A stretch of DNA of 13,886 bases from an uncultured Bacteroidota bacterium (GCA_903912405.1 CAIWHF010000239.1:1-13886); one strand, 5' to 3'; counted from the first letter of the stretch, positions 1 through 6,090 are shown. Numbers and translations: made by a program. The notes: generated by a model not told the origin, from the letters alone.

Positions 1-401
1 CGTGTTTTCTTAGCGGTATCTTTAGATTCTTTAACATATAATTCGTTAAAGTCAACTAATTCAATCATAGCCATATCAGCAGCATCCCCCATACGACGAG
101 GTAATTTGATGATACGAGTATAACCACCTGGACGATTAGCTACTTTATCGCTAATAACACCAAATAATTCATTGATAGATTCTTTATCTTGTAAATATGA
201 GAACACTACACGACGATTGTGCATAGTATCTACTTTACATCTTGTGATTAATGGTTCAGCATAAACACGTAGTGCTTTTGCTTTAGCCAATGTAGTGGTG
301 ATACGCTTGTGTTGAAACAAGGATACCGCCATGTTAGACATCAACGCTTTTCTGTGCGATTGTGTACGACCTAAATTTTTGATTTTATCTCCGTGACGCA
401 T
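1..401 (-). CDS. rplQ: 50S ribosomal protein L17 (partial, 3' end beyond window)
   Basis: Reading leftwards from the ATG at 401-399, about 133 codons are open to the window edge, so the C-terminus is missing. The N-terminus begins MRHGDKIKNLGRTQSHRKAL, the classic L17 start, followed by a motif resembling MAVSLFQHKRITTTLAKAK and the conserved RPGGYTRI segment around residues 91-98. L17 lies near the peptide exit tunnel of the 50S subunit. The E. coli protein is 127 residues; this one is already longer without reaching a stop, which fits the Lys/Ala-rich C-terminal extensions common in Bacteroidota. It is the last visible gene of the alpha operon, 70 bp after rpoA. No Shine-Dalgarno sequence precedes the start. 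Identification is secure; only the C-terminal length is unknown. Confidence 0.97.
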   Translation of the reverse strand, partial: MRHGDKIKNLGRTQSHRKALMSNMAVSLFQHKRITTTLAKAKALRVYAEPLITRCKVDTMHNRRVVFSYLQDKESINELFGVISDKVANRPGGYTRIIKLPRRMGDAADMAMIELVDFNELYVKESKDTAKKT

Positions 402-471
402 ATAAATTGATTTTTGCTTTTCAGCTTCCCACGCACCGTGTCAAGGGATACGCAGTACTTAGGTTAAAAAA

Positions 472-1464
472 TTAGTCTCTTAAGTTTAAACGGTTTAAGT
501 CCATTCCGAATGATAAGCCTCTGTCGATTAACATTTGCTCGATTTCAGATAATGATTTTTGGCCGAAATTTCTGAATTTCATTAATTCTTCTTGTGTATA
601 GTGCACTAACTCACTTAAAGAATTAATTTTTGCAGCTTTTAAGCAATTAAATGCACGCACCGATAATTCTAAATCTTCTAATGGTGTATTTAATATTTTT
701 CTTAATTGCAATGTTTCTTCATCAACTAAATGTTCTTTTTCTTCACGTTTTGTGTCTAAAGAAATATTTTCATCAGTGATGATCATTAAATGTTGGATCA
801 AAATACGAGATGCTTCTTTCACTGCCTCTTCAGGGTGAATAGTACCATCGGTATGAATTTCCATGATTAATTTTTCGAAATCCGTGCGTTGTTCAACACG
901 TGTATTTTCGATTGTATATTTTACATTTTTGATCGGCGTAAAAATAGAGTCGATAGCGATAACGCCTAAAGAACCATCTTTTGCACGGTTTTCTTCAGAA
1001 GGCACATATCCTCTACCTTTTCCTAAATTGATTTCAATTTGGAAATTAGTTGAAGGCTCCATAGTGCAGATAACTAACTCTGGGTTCATCACCTCAAAAT
1101 TGGTTGTTTGCTCACCAATCATACCTGCTGTAAATACGCTATTACCTTTTAAGTTTAAGCTTAAACGCTCTGTAGTAACATCGCTATCCGCTACACGTTT
1201 AAAACGAACTTGTTTTAAGTTTAATATAATTTCAGTTACATCTTCTAAAACACCTTTGATGGTTGCAAATTCATGATCTGCACCAGCAATTTTGATAGAT
1301 GTAATAGCAAATCCTTCTAATGAAGAAAGCAATACTCTACGTAATGCATTTCCAATCGTTACACCATAACCTGGTTCTAGAGGGCGAAACTCGAATTGAG
1401 CTTCAAACTCAGTTGTTTTTTGTAAAACAATTTTGTCCGGTTTTTGGAAATTCAATATAGCCAT
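472..1464 (-). CDS. rpoA: DNA-directed RNA polymerase subunit alpha
   Basis: This encodes the 330-residue alpha subunit, whose dimer nucleates assembly of RNA polymerase. The start is placed at ATG 1464-1462 (MAILNFQKPDK), the usual Bacteroidota N-terminus. A longer in-frame reading to 1539 would need a TTG codon and would run through the intercistronic hairpin, so it is rejected. The N-terminal dimerisation domain carries the family motif EPGYGVTIGNALRRVLLSS. The C-terminal domain (from about residue 255) keeps VRAFNCLKAAKI with Arg270 and Asn273, equivalent to E. coli Arg265 and Asn268, which contact UP-element DNA, and also FGQKSLSEI. Length and domain order are normal. It follows rpsD by 79 bp, a gap that contains a perfect inverted repeat, and precedes rplQ. 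Confidence 0.98.
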   Translation of the reverse strand: MAILNFQKPDKIVLQKTTEFEAQFEFRPLEPGYGVTIGNALRRVLLSSLEGFAITSIKIAGADHEFATIKGVLEDVTEIILNLKQVRFKRVADSDVTTERLSLNLKGNSVFTAGMIGEQTTNFEVMNPELVICTMEPSTNFQIEINLGKGRGYVPSEENRAKDGSLGVIAIDSIFTPIKNVKYTIENTRVEQRTDFEKLIMEIHTDGTIHPEEAVKEASRILIQHLMIITDENISLDTKREEKEHLVDEETLQLRKILNTPLEDLELSVRAFNCLKAAKINSLSELVHYTQEELMKFRNFGQKSLSEIEQMLIDRGLSFGMDLNRLNLRD

Positions 1465-1504
1465 ATAGTATGAATTTTGAGTTTGATTGTTAATTTTTAA
1501 AATA

Positions 1505-1536
1505 AGTAATTGCTTCTTAATCAAGAAGCAATTACT
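1505..1536 (-). other. Perfect 14-bp hairpin between rpsD and rpoA
   Basis: Arms AGTAATTGCTTCTT at 1505-1518 and AAGAAGCAATTACT at 1523-1536 are exact reverse complements around the 4-nt loop AATC. In the operon mRNA the stem begins about 8 nt after the rpsD stop codon and is followed by TTATTTT. That is a short, interrupted U-rich tract, so it could be a leaky terminator/attenuator that lowers rpoA relative to the ribosomal genes, or an RNA processing or 3'-end stabilising site. The structure is seen directly; the function is inferred. Confidence 0.7.
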
Positions 1537-1543
1537 CAAAAGA

Positions 1544-2149
1544 TTATTTAGAGTACAACTCTACAATTAGTTGCTCTTTAATGTTTTCAGGAACATTTTC
1601 ACGCTCAGGGTGCGCTAAGTAGGTACCTTTCATTTCTTTCTCATTAAATTCAACCCAAGAAATTTTTGGATTTTTAGGACCAATCAAAGAAGAAATCGAA
1701 GGATTTACTTTTGATTTTGGTTTAATTTCAATCACATCTCCTGGTTTCAAACGATAAGAAGGAATATTTACAATCTCTCCGTTAATCATAATGTGTTTGT
1801 GAGATACGATTTGACGAGCTGCTGGACGCGTTGGAGCAATACCCATACGATAGATGGTATTGTCTAAACGAGCTTCTAATAATTTAATTAGATTCTCACC
1901 CGTTGCACCTTTCAAACGAGAAGCTTCTACATACGTGTTACGGAATTGTTTTTCCAATACCATGTATGTATATTTTGCTTTTTGTTTTTCTTTTAATTGG
2001 ATAGCGTACTCAGAAGACGTTTTACGTTTACGAGATGGGCCATGTTGTCCCGGAGGATTACTGTTTTTTGCTAAGTCTTTGCCTGATCCTAAAATAGGTT
2101 CTCCGAAGATACGGCAAATTCTGTTTTTGGGTCCTGTGTAACGAGCCAT
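1544..2149 (-). CDS. rpsD: 30S ribosomal protein S4
   Basis: This 201-residue protein has the typical S4 start MARYTGPKNRICRIFGEP, the NPPGQHG motif near residues 31-37, and an S4 RNA-binding domain at about residues 93-150 (RLDNTIYRMG, then INGEIVNIPSYRLKPGD). S4 binds the 5' domain of 16S rRNA early in 30S assembly; in several bacteria it is also the autogenous repressor of its own operon. Only one cysteine remains in the N-terminal region, so this is the zinc-free form. It sits between rpsK (100-bp gap containing an inverted repeat) and rpoA. The start context is A-rich with no Shine-Dalgarno sequence. Length and motifs are normal. Confidence 0.98.
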   Translation of the reverse strand: MARYTGPKNRICRIFGEPILGSGKDLAKNSNPPGQHGPSRKRKTSSEYAIQLKEKQKAKYTYMVLEKQFRNTYVEASRLKGATGENLIKLLEARLDNTIYRMGIAPTRPAARQIVSHKHIMINGEIVNIPSYRLKPGDVIEIKPKSKVNPSISSLIGPKNPKISWVEFNEKEMKGTYLAHPERENVPENIKEQLIVELYSK

Positions 2150-2180
2150 GTTGTTTTTGTTTTATCGATTTTTAAAAATT

Positions 2181-2224
2181 GCGAATTGTCTCTTGTAAAA
2201 ATCGGAAAAGTGGATCCAATTCGC
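2181..2224 (-). repeat. 8-bp inverted repeat in the rpsK-rpsD spacer
   Basis: GCGAATTG at 2181-2188 and CAATTCGC at 2217-2224 are perfect reverse complements separated by 28 nt. They lie in the 100-bp gap upstream of rpsD. In RNA they could form a stem with a large loop. Because S4 is an autoregulator in E. coli and Bacillus, a site just upstream of rpsD is a plausible regulatory position, but nothing in the sequence proves this, and an 8-bp AT-rich repeat could arise by chance. Confidence 0.4.
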
Positions 2225-2249
2225 TTATATTGAAAAATGTTAATTAAGA

Positions 2250-2648
2250 TTATACGCGACGTTTTTTCGGAGGACGGCAACCGTTGTGTGGTAATGGGGT
2301 AATATCTTTGATAGATGTTACTTCAATACCCATGTTTGCTAAAGCACGAATAGCACCTTCTCTACCAGCACCAGGGCCTTTTACAAATACGTCTACTTTT
2401 TTCAACCCAGCATCTATTGCTACTTTACCGCAATCTTGTGCTGCCATTTGTGCTGCATATGGTGTGTTCTTTTTAGAACCACGGAAACCCATTTTGCCAG
2501 CAGATGACCAAGAAATAACTTGACCAGATTTGTTGGTTAAACTAATAATCACATTGTTAAATGCTGCATTGATATGCGCATCACCATGTGGCTCTACTTT
2601 TACTACGCGCTTTTTTGCAGCGGTTTTGCCTGATTGTGCTTTTGCCAT
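2250..2648 (-). CDS. rpsK: 30S ribosomal protein S11
   Basis: This 132-residue protein starts MAKAQSGKTAAKKRVV and contains the S11 signatures HINAAFNNVIISLTN, FRGSKKNTPYAAQ and VKGPGAGREGAIRAL, and ends with the conserved NGCRPPKKRRV. S11 forms part of the 30S platform near the mRNA exit channel and contacts S18 and S21. In Bacteroidota those neighbours help hide the anti-Shine-Dalgarno end of 16S rRNA. The gene lies 117 bp downstream of rpsM, an unusually long and structured gap for this operon, and its first 46 bp overlap a short out-of-frame ORF that is preceded by a strong Shine-Dalgarno sequence. The gene itself looks normal. Confidence 0.98.
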   Translation of the reverse strand: MAKAQSGKTAAKKRVVKVEPHGDAHINAAFNNVIISLTNKSGQVISWSSAGKMGFRGSKKNTPYAAQMAAQDCGKVAIDAGLKKVDVFVKGPGAGREGAIRALANMGIEVTSIKDITPLPHNGCRPPKKRRV

Positions 2649-2704
2649 TTTAATTTTAATAAAAGGTAATCAATAAAATATAAGTCAACCGAAATCGACC
2701 CCAT
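2603..2704 (-). CDS. Possible 33-codon leader ORF overlapping the start of rpsK
   Basis: An ATG at 2704-2702 lies 6 nt after a perfect AAGGAGG. It opens a 33-codon frame (MGSISVDLYFIDYLLLKLKW at the N-terminus) that runs through the rpsM-rpsK spacer and 46 bp into rpsK in another frame, ending at 2603-2605. The middle is hydrophobic (about residues 8-18). I recognise no family. If it is translated, ribosomes ending inside rpsK could couple or interfere with rpsK initiation. The only support is the start signal; the second half is dictated by rpsK in another frame, so this may not be a gene. Confidence 0.2.
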   Translation of the reverse strand: MGSISVDLYFIDYLLLKLKWQKHNQAKPLQKSA

Positions 2705-2710
2705 TACATG

Positions 2711-2717
2711 CCTCCTT
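2711..2717 (-). promoter_or_regulatory. Isolated perfect Shine-Dalgarno sequence (AAGGAGG)
   Basis: The minus strand reads AAGGAGG at 2717-2711. No start codon of a recognised gene in this window has a comparable sequence; their contexts are A-rich. It lies 6 nt before the ATG of the short ORF at 2704, and it also precedes a minimal start-stop ATG-TAA at 2709-2704. It is about 63 nt from the rpsK start, too far to serve rpsK directly. It could be a ribosome standby or regulatory site. The motif is seen; the role is inferred. Confidence 0.45.
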
Positions 2718-2719
2718 GC

Positions 2720-2765
2720 AACACCCTGCAGATCCGGCCATGCAACAGTTGTTATAGTGGGTGTT
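2720..2765 (-). other. Structured GC-richer spacer between rpsM and rpsK
   Basis: The arms AACACCC (2720-2726 on the plus strand) and GGGTGTT (2759-2765) are perfect reverse complements enclosing 32 nt. The stem base abuts the rpsM stop codon. Inside are TGCA-type self-complementary bits and one copy of TGTTGCA; a second copy overlaps the far arm. The segment is clearly more GC-rich than the flanking AT-rich spacers. It might be an mRNA regulatory or processing element. I recognise no known riboswitch or ribosomal-protein leader. Confidence 0.45.
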
Positions 2766-3146
2766 CTATTTTTTAGCGACTTTCTTTTTACCCGCAACCG
2801 TTCTACGTTTTCCTTTACGAGTACGACTGTTAGTACGAGTACGTTGTCCACGTAATGGAAGCCCTTTACGATGACGTAAACCACGGTAACATACGATATC
2901 CATCAATCGCTTGATGTTCATCTGAACTTCAGAACGTAATTGTCCTTCCACTTTAAATTCAGCGTTGATAATGTTACGAATGGCAGTTTGCTCATCATCG
3001 TTCCACTCATTAACTTTTTTATCTAAGCTAATAGATGCTTTGTCAAGAATGTACTGTGCAGTGCTGCGGCCAATACCGTAGATGTAAGTGAGACCTATCT
3101 CACCACGTTTGTTTTTCGGAAGATCAATACCAGCTATACGAGCCAT
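2766..3146 (-). CDS. rpsM: 30S ribosomal protein S13
   Basis: This 126-residue protein starts MARIAGIDLPKNKRGEIGLTYIYGIG, the canonical S13 N-terminus with its helix-two-turn-helix. It contains YRGLRHRKGLPLRGQRTRTN (about residues 88-107) and ends in a basic tail that reaches the P-site tRNA. S13 sits in the 30S head and forms inter-subunit bridges with L5 and the 50S. It lies 34 bp after rpmJ and is the first of the three 30S genes in this operon. Length and motifs are ordinary. Confidence 0.98.
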   Translation of the reverse strand: MARIAGIDLPKNKRGEIGLTYIYGIGRSTAQYILDKASISLDKKVNEWNDDEQTAIRNIINAEFKVEGQLRSEVQMNIKRLMDIVCYRGLRHRKGLPLRGQRTRTNSRTRKGKRRTVAGKKKVAKK

Positions 3147-3180
3147 GTATAATTCAAAATTTTAAATTAAAAAAATAAGT

Positions 3181-3297
3181 TTAACCCTGACGTTGTTTAA
3201 AACGAGGATTTTTCTTGTTAATAATATATAATCTGCCTTTGCGGCGTACGATTTTGCAGTCTTCACTGCGTTTTTTTATGGATGCTCTAACCTTCAT
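3181..3297 (-). CDS. rpmJ: 50S ribosomal protein L36 (zinc-free form)
   Basis: A 38-codon gene begins at ATG 3297-3295 (MKVRASIKKRSEDCKIVRRK) and ends KNPRFKQRQG before TAA at 3183-3181. This is L36 of the 50S subunit. Of the four residues that hold zinc in the C-plus form (Cys11, Cys14, Cys27, His33), only Cys14 remains; the others are Ser11, Asn27 and Phe33. It is therefore the C-minus form, as is usual in Bacteroidota. It lies 19 bp after infA and 34 bp before rpsM, in the standard gene order. The start is fixed by homology; no Shine-Dalgarno sequence is present. Confidence 0.96.
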   Translation of the reverse strand: MKVRASIKKRSEDCKIVRRKGRLYIINKKNPRFKQRQG

Positions 3298-3316
3298 TGC
3301 TGGTTATTTTAATTGT

Positions 3317-3535
3317 TTATTTATATCGATATATAATACGGCCACGAGTCAAATCGTAAGGGCTCATTTCAACTCCCACTTTGTCGCCTGGTAGGATACG
3401 AATGTAGTGCATGCGCATCTTTCCAGAGATTGTAGCAAGTATTTCATGCCCATTTTCTAAGCGTACACGGAACATAGCATTAGATAATGCTTCGACGATT
3501 ACGCCATCTTGTTTGATTAAGGACTGTTTTGCCAT
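3317..3535 (-). CDS. infA: Translation initiation factor IF-1
   Basis: This 72-residue S1/OB-fold protein starts MAKQSLIKQDGVIVEALSNA and contains FRVRLENGHEILATISGKMR, GDKVGVEMSPYDLTRGRI and a terminal YRYK. IF-1 occupies the 30S A site during initiation. The start at 3535 gives the exact family length. An in-frame upstream TTG at 3553 lies within the proposed -7 promoter element, so it would not be transcribed and is rejected. In most Bacteroidota infA follows secY and map in the spc operon. Here it is the first gene of its transcript, 125 bp downstream of gmhB and with its own promoter. Confidence 0.98.
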   Translation of the reverse strand: MAKQSLIKQDGVIVEALSNAMFRVRLENGHEILATISGKMRMHYIRILPGDKVGVEMSPYDLTRGRIIYRYK

Positions 3536-3550
3536 ATTTTTTAAGGACTG

Positions 3551-3585
3551 CAAAGGTATAAAAAAAAATTTATTTATTCCTCAAA
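3551..3585 (-). promoter_or_regulatory. Promoter of the infA-rplQ operon
   Basis: The minus strand carries TACCTTTG at 3558-3551, a full match to the Bacteroidota -7 consensus TAnnTTTG. TTTG at 3585-3582 is a possible -33 element, 23 bp away, at the long end of accepted spacing. The spacer is rich in A/T tracts. Transcription would begin about 10 nt before the infA ATG. I saw no convincing terminator between gmhB and this site, so some readthrough from gmhAB is possible. Confidence 0.65.
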
Positions 3586-3660
3586 AATTTGAAAAACATT
3601 TTTTAATTTCTTTTCAGGGGCTTTTAGAACCCTTTTTACAGCAGCTAATTTATTCTTTTA

Positions 3661-4236
3661 TTACACTTCAAGCACTTGATTATCAATGCAATTACACCAT
3701 TCTTGCAAAGAATCACATTGCATATCAATCAATTCATGAGGCAGCTCCATTTTACCCTTGGTAGTTGTTAAAAAAACGGTTTTCATCCCTAAGCGCTTCC
3801 CAAATTCCATATCCGATAAATTGTTCCCCACCATCACACTTTTTTTAAAATCAATGTCTTCAAAATCTTCTTTTGCTTGCATAGCCATTCCGGTATTCGG
3901 CTTTCTATTGATATCGTCACTTGCCAATGCTATAGCACTATATACTTTATCGATATGCACGCCCGCCTCTGTAAAACATGCACGCATCTTTGAATGTATT
4001 TCTTTCAGCGTTGCTACACTCATGATCCCTTTCCCTACCCCACGTTGATTGGTAACAATAATTATTTTATCGAAATACGGTCTCACCTCAGACAATCCAG
4101 CTAATACCCCTGGTAGAAATTCAAACTCTTCCCAACTGGTTACATAAGTGCCTTCTTGTTCTTTATTAATAACCCCATCTCGGTCTAAAAACAATGTCCA
4201 ACCCGCACCTTTTGCTATATTCATAATAGATTCCAT
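3661..4236 (-). CDS. gmhB: HAD-family D-glycero-D-manno-heptose-1,7-bisphosphate 7-phosphatase
   Basis: This 191-residue HAD-superfamily phosphatase of the histidinol-phosphatase/GmhB type removes the 7-phosphate from heptose 1,7-bisphosphate on the way to nucleotide-activated heptose for LPS or surface glycans. Visible motifs are LFLDRDG (nucleophile Asp18, acid/base Asp20), VTNQRGVGKG (Thr62), RKPNTGM (Lys112) and VGNNLSDMEFG with Asp142. The first Asp of the usual GD pair in motif IV is Asn138. The cysteine cluster that binds zinc in enterobacterial GmhB is absent from the loop before RKP, which is compact here. The start at Met1 or Met5 (MNIAKGAGW) is undecided. It lies 2 bp after gmhA, so the two are almost certainly co-transcribed. 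No hldE/hldA is in view. Confidence 0.87.
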   Translation of the reverse strand: MESIMNIAKGAGWTLFLDRDGVINKEQEGTYVTSWEEFEFLPGVLAGLSEVRPYFDKIIIVTNQRGVGKGIMSVATLKEIHSKMRACFTEAGVHIDKVYSAIALASDDINRKPNTGMAMQAKEDFEDIDFKKSVMVGNNLSDMEFGKRLGMKTVFLTTTKGKMELPHELIDMQCDSLQEWCNCIDNQVLEV

Positions 4237-4238
4237 TC

Positions 4239-4814
4239 TTAAGATACTAATGCTGCTTCAGCCAATTCACAAATAATAGGCCCTATTAAAATATGCGCTT
4301 CTTGAATACGAGGCGTATCCTTACTTGGCACGGCAATCAAATGATCACTTAATGATTTCATAGCTCCACCACCAGCACCCGTAAAGCCAATGGTGCAAAC
4401 ACCCATAGCCTTTGCTTGCTCCAATGCTTTGACAATATTTTTTGAATTACCCGAAGTGCTTAACCCAATTAAAACATCACCTTCTTTTGCTATGCCTTCT
4501 ACCATTCTACTATACACCACATCATAACTGTAATCATTGGCTACCGCCGTTAAATAGGAAGTATTGCAATGCAACGCTTCTGCAGGTAATGCCTTACGAT
4601 CAGAATAAAATCGACCCGTAAATTCGGCAGCTAAATGCTGTGCATCGGCAGCACTACCCCCATTACCACAAAACAATAGTTTGTTACCCTTTTTTAAGGC
4701 TGCAATACAAGCCTGTGTTGCAGCAGCTATTTCTTGAAGTAATTGCGTATCGGCAAGCACTTGTTGCTTCACCGAAATGGAGGCGCTTATAATGTTGTGA
4801 ATTTTAGTATTCAT
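4239..4814 (-). CDS. gmhA: Sedoheptulose-7-phosphate isomerase
   Basis: This 191-residue SIS-domain protein converts sedoheptulose 7-phosphate to D-glycero-D-manno-heptose 7-phosphate, the first committed step of heptose synthesis. Motifs are FCGNGGSAADAQHLAAEFTG (residues 48-67, with His60 and catalytic Glu64), LSTSGNSKNI (phosphate-binding SIS loop, 118-127) and RIQEAHI with His174, matching the catalytic Glu65/His180 pair of E. coli GmhA. The length is normal. It is the first gene of a two-gene unit with gmhB, beginning just downstream of the queA terminator. I found no convincing TAnnTTTG element between that terminator and the ATG, so its promoter is uncertain. Confidence 0.94.
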   Translation of the reverse strand: MNTKIHNIISASISVKQQVLADTQLLQEIAAATQACIAALKKGNKLLFCGNGGSAADAQHLAAEFTGRFYSDRKALPAEALHCNTSYLTAVANDYSYDVVYSRMVEGIAKEGDVLIGLSTSGNSKNIVKALEQAKAMGVCTIGFTGAGGGAMKSLSDHLIAVPSKDTPRIQEAHILIGPIICELAEAALVS

Positions 4815-4843
4815 AGTTGTTGGTTGAATGCCTACAAAAATAC

Positions 4844-4874
4844 AAAAAGCGCACCGTGTTGGTACGCTTTTTTT
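4844..4874 (-). terminator. Terminator hairpin downstream of queA
   Basis: AAAAAGCG (4844-4851) plus ACC (4853-4855) pair with GGT (4861-4863) plus CGCTTTTT (4865-4872), with one C/A mismatch and the loop GTGTT. On the minus strand the stem ends in five T residues and then GTATTTTT, about 20 nt after the queA stop codon. It separates queA from gmhA. Runs of T flank both sides, so it would also work in the other direction, but no plus-strand gene ends here. Confidence 0.8.
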
Positions 4875-4891
4875 ATAAATTTCAGTTTTTA

Positions 4892-5941
4892 TTAAATTAT
4901 TAACAAGGCATCGCCATAGCTAAAGAAACGATATTTTTCTTTGATCGCCGTGTGATACGCTTCCATCGTTAAATCATATCCAGCAAAAGCGCAGGTCATA
5001 ATCATCAAACTTGTTTTTGGCAAATGGAAATTAGTAACTAATGAGTTATTAATAGAAAAATCGTGTGGTGGATGAATAAATAAATTAGTCCATCCTTCTG
5101 TTGGTTTTAATAAACCTTGAGCGGTAACGGAACTTTCTAAAGCACGCAAGGTAGTAGTACCAATAGAGCAAACTTTTCTTTTTTCCTCAATACCTCTGTT
5201 CACTACTTTACAAGCATAATCATCTACTTTAAAGTACTCAGCATCCATTTTATGTTTCGATAAATCCTCTACTTCAATCTGACGGAAAGTACCTAAACCA
5301 GTATGTAAGGTAGCTTCTGCAAAACGGATACCTTTAATTTCTAAACGCTTAATCAATTCTCTACTAAAGTGCATACCCGCTGTAGGTGCTGCAACAGCGC
5401 CTTCGTATTTAGCAAATACCGTTTGGTAACGCTCTTTATCCATTTCATCGGGCGTGCGTTTGATATAACGCGGCAATGGTGTTTCGCCCAACAATTCTAA
5501 TTTATCTCTGAAGCCTGCATCATCGCCATCATATAAGAAACGAATCGTACGACCTCTAGAGGTAGTATTATCAATAACTTCTGCCACCAACTCATCATTA
5601 TCACCAAAATACAATTTGTTACCTACGCGTATTTTTCTTGCAGGATCAACAATTACATCCCACAAACGATTTGGCTTGTTCAATTCTCTTAATAAAAATA
5701 CTTCTATTTGCGCACCTGTCTTTTCTTTTTTACCATATAAACGAGCAGGAAACACTTTAGTATTATTCACAATCATCACGTCTCTATCGTCGTAGTAATC
5801 GATGATATCTTTAAATACTTTGTGTTCAATTTTTCCCGTGTTACGATGCACGACCATCAAACGGCTCTCCTCTCTCGATTTTGCAGGATGCTGCGCGATA
5901 AGATTTAACGGAAGGTCGTATTTGAATTGAGATAACTTCAT
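4892..5941 (-). CDS. queA: S-adenosylmethionine:tRNA ribosyltransferase-isomerase
   Basis: This 349-residue QueA transfers and rearranges the ribosyl part of SAM onto preQ1-modified tRNA to give epoxyqueuosine at wobble position 34. Signatures are LIAQHPAKSREESRLMVV (residues 14-31), VNNTKVFPARLYG (58-70), LLGETPLPRYI (150-160), GAVAAPTAGMHFS (181-193) and TLHTGLGTF (211-219), ending with TNFHLPKTSLMIM and YRFFSYGDALLI. Length and motif order match the family. The ATG at 5941 is preceded by a promoter -7 element about 38 bp away and not by a Shine-Dalgarno sequence. It is monocistronic: it has its own promoter, a terminator at 4844-4874, and a divergent neighbour. No other queuosine genes are in the window. 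Confidence 0.96.
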   Translation of the reverse strand: MKLSQFKYDLPLNLIAQHPAKSREESRLMVVHRNTGKIEHKVFKDIIDYYDDRDVMIVNNTKVFPARLYGKKEKTGAQIEVFLLRELNKPNRLWDVIVDPARKIRVGNKLYFGDNDELVAEVIDNTTSRGRTIRFLYDGDDAGFRDKLELLGETPLPRYIKRTPDEMDKERYQTVFAKYEGAVAAPTAGMHFSRELIKRLEIKGIRFAEATLHTGLGTFRQIEVEDLSKHKMDAEYFKVDDYACKVVNRGIEEKRKVCSIGTTTLRALESSVTAQGLLKPTEGWTNLFIHPPHDFSINNSLVTNFHLPKTSLMIMTCAFAGYDLTMEAYHTAIKEKYRFFSYGDALLII

Positions 5942-5979
5942 AGAAATAAGATAGTAAAGTTAATTTTTTTATAAGTGGA

Positions 5980-6010
5980 CAAAGGTACACTATTTTTTTT
6001 ATTATCGAAA
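5980..6010 (-). promoter_or_regulatory. Promoter of queA
   Basis: The minus strand has TACCTTTG at 5987-5980, an exact TAnnTTTG, and TTTC at 6010-6007, exactly 19 bp upstream, one base off the TTTG -33 element. This would give a leader of about 30 nt to the queA ATG at 5941. Confidence 0.6.
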
Positions 6011-6031
6011 ATATTGAATTCTAGGCGAATT

Positions 6032-6063
6032 ATGCGATAAATCAGGAAAGATTTCTATCGCAT
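6032..6063. repeat. Long imperfect dyad between divergent queA and M20 peptidase promoters
   Basis: ATGCGATA (6032-6039) pairs with TATCGCAT (6056-6063), and AATC (6040-6043) pairs with GATT (6050-6053). There is a 2-nt bulge (6054-6055) and a 6-nt loop AGGAAA. Twelve pairs in total sit upstream of the -33 regions of both divergent promoters. The position suits a regulator-binding operator, or simply a cruciform or hairpin. I recognise no regulator's consensus. The dyad is seen; the role is inferred. Confidence 0.45.
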
Positions 6064-6090
6064 CTATTCACGTTTTAACAATCATTTACT

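Noticed and set aside
402..471. GC-richer spacer between rpoA and rplQ with TCCC/GGGA pairing as a regulatory hairpin
   Set aside because: The stem is only four pairs with a large loop; too weak to call.
863..1276. 137-codon plus-strand ORF inside rpoA
   Set aside because: It is antisense to conserved rpoA codons, has no promoter or start context and resembles no family; an out-of-frame shadow.
1465..1539. N-terminal extension of RpoA to 1539
   Set aside because: It needs a TTG start, runs through the intercistronic hairpin, and the family start MAILNFQKPDK is present at 1464.
3616..3645. AGGG...CCCT followed by TTTTT as a plus-strand terminator upstream of infA
   Set aside because: The stem is only four pairs and no plus-strand gene ends here; on the minus strand it has no T-run, so it does not end gmhAB.
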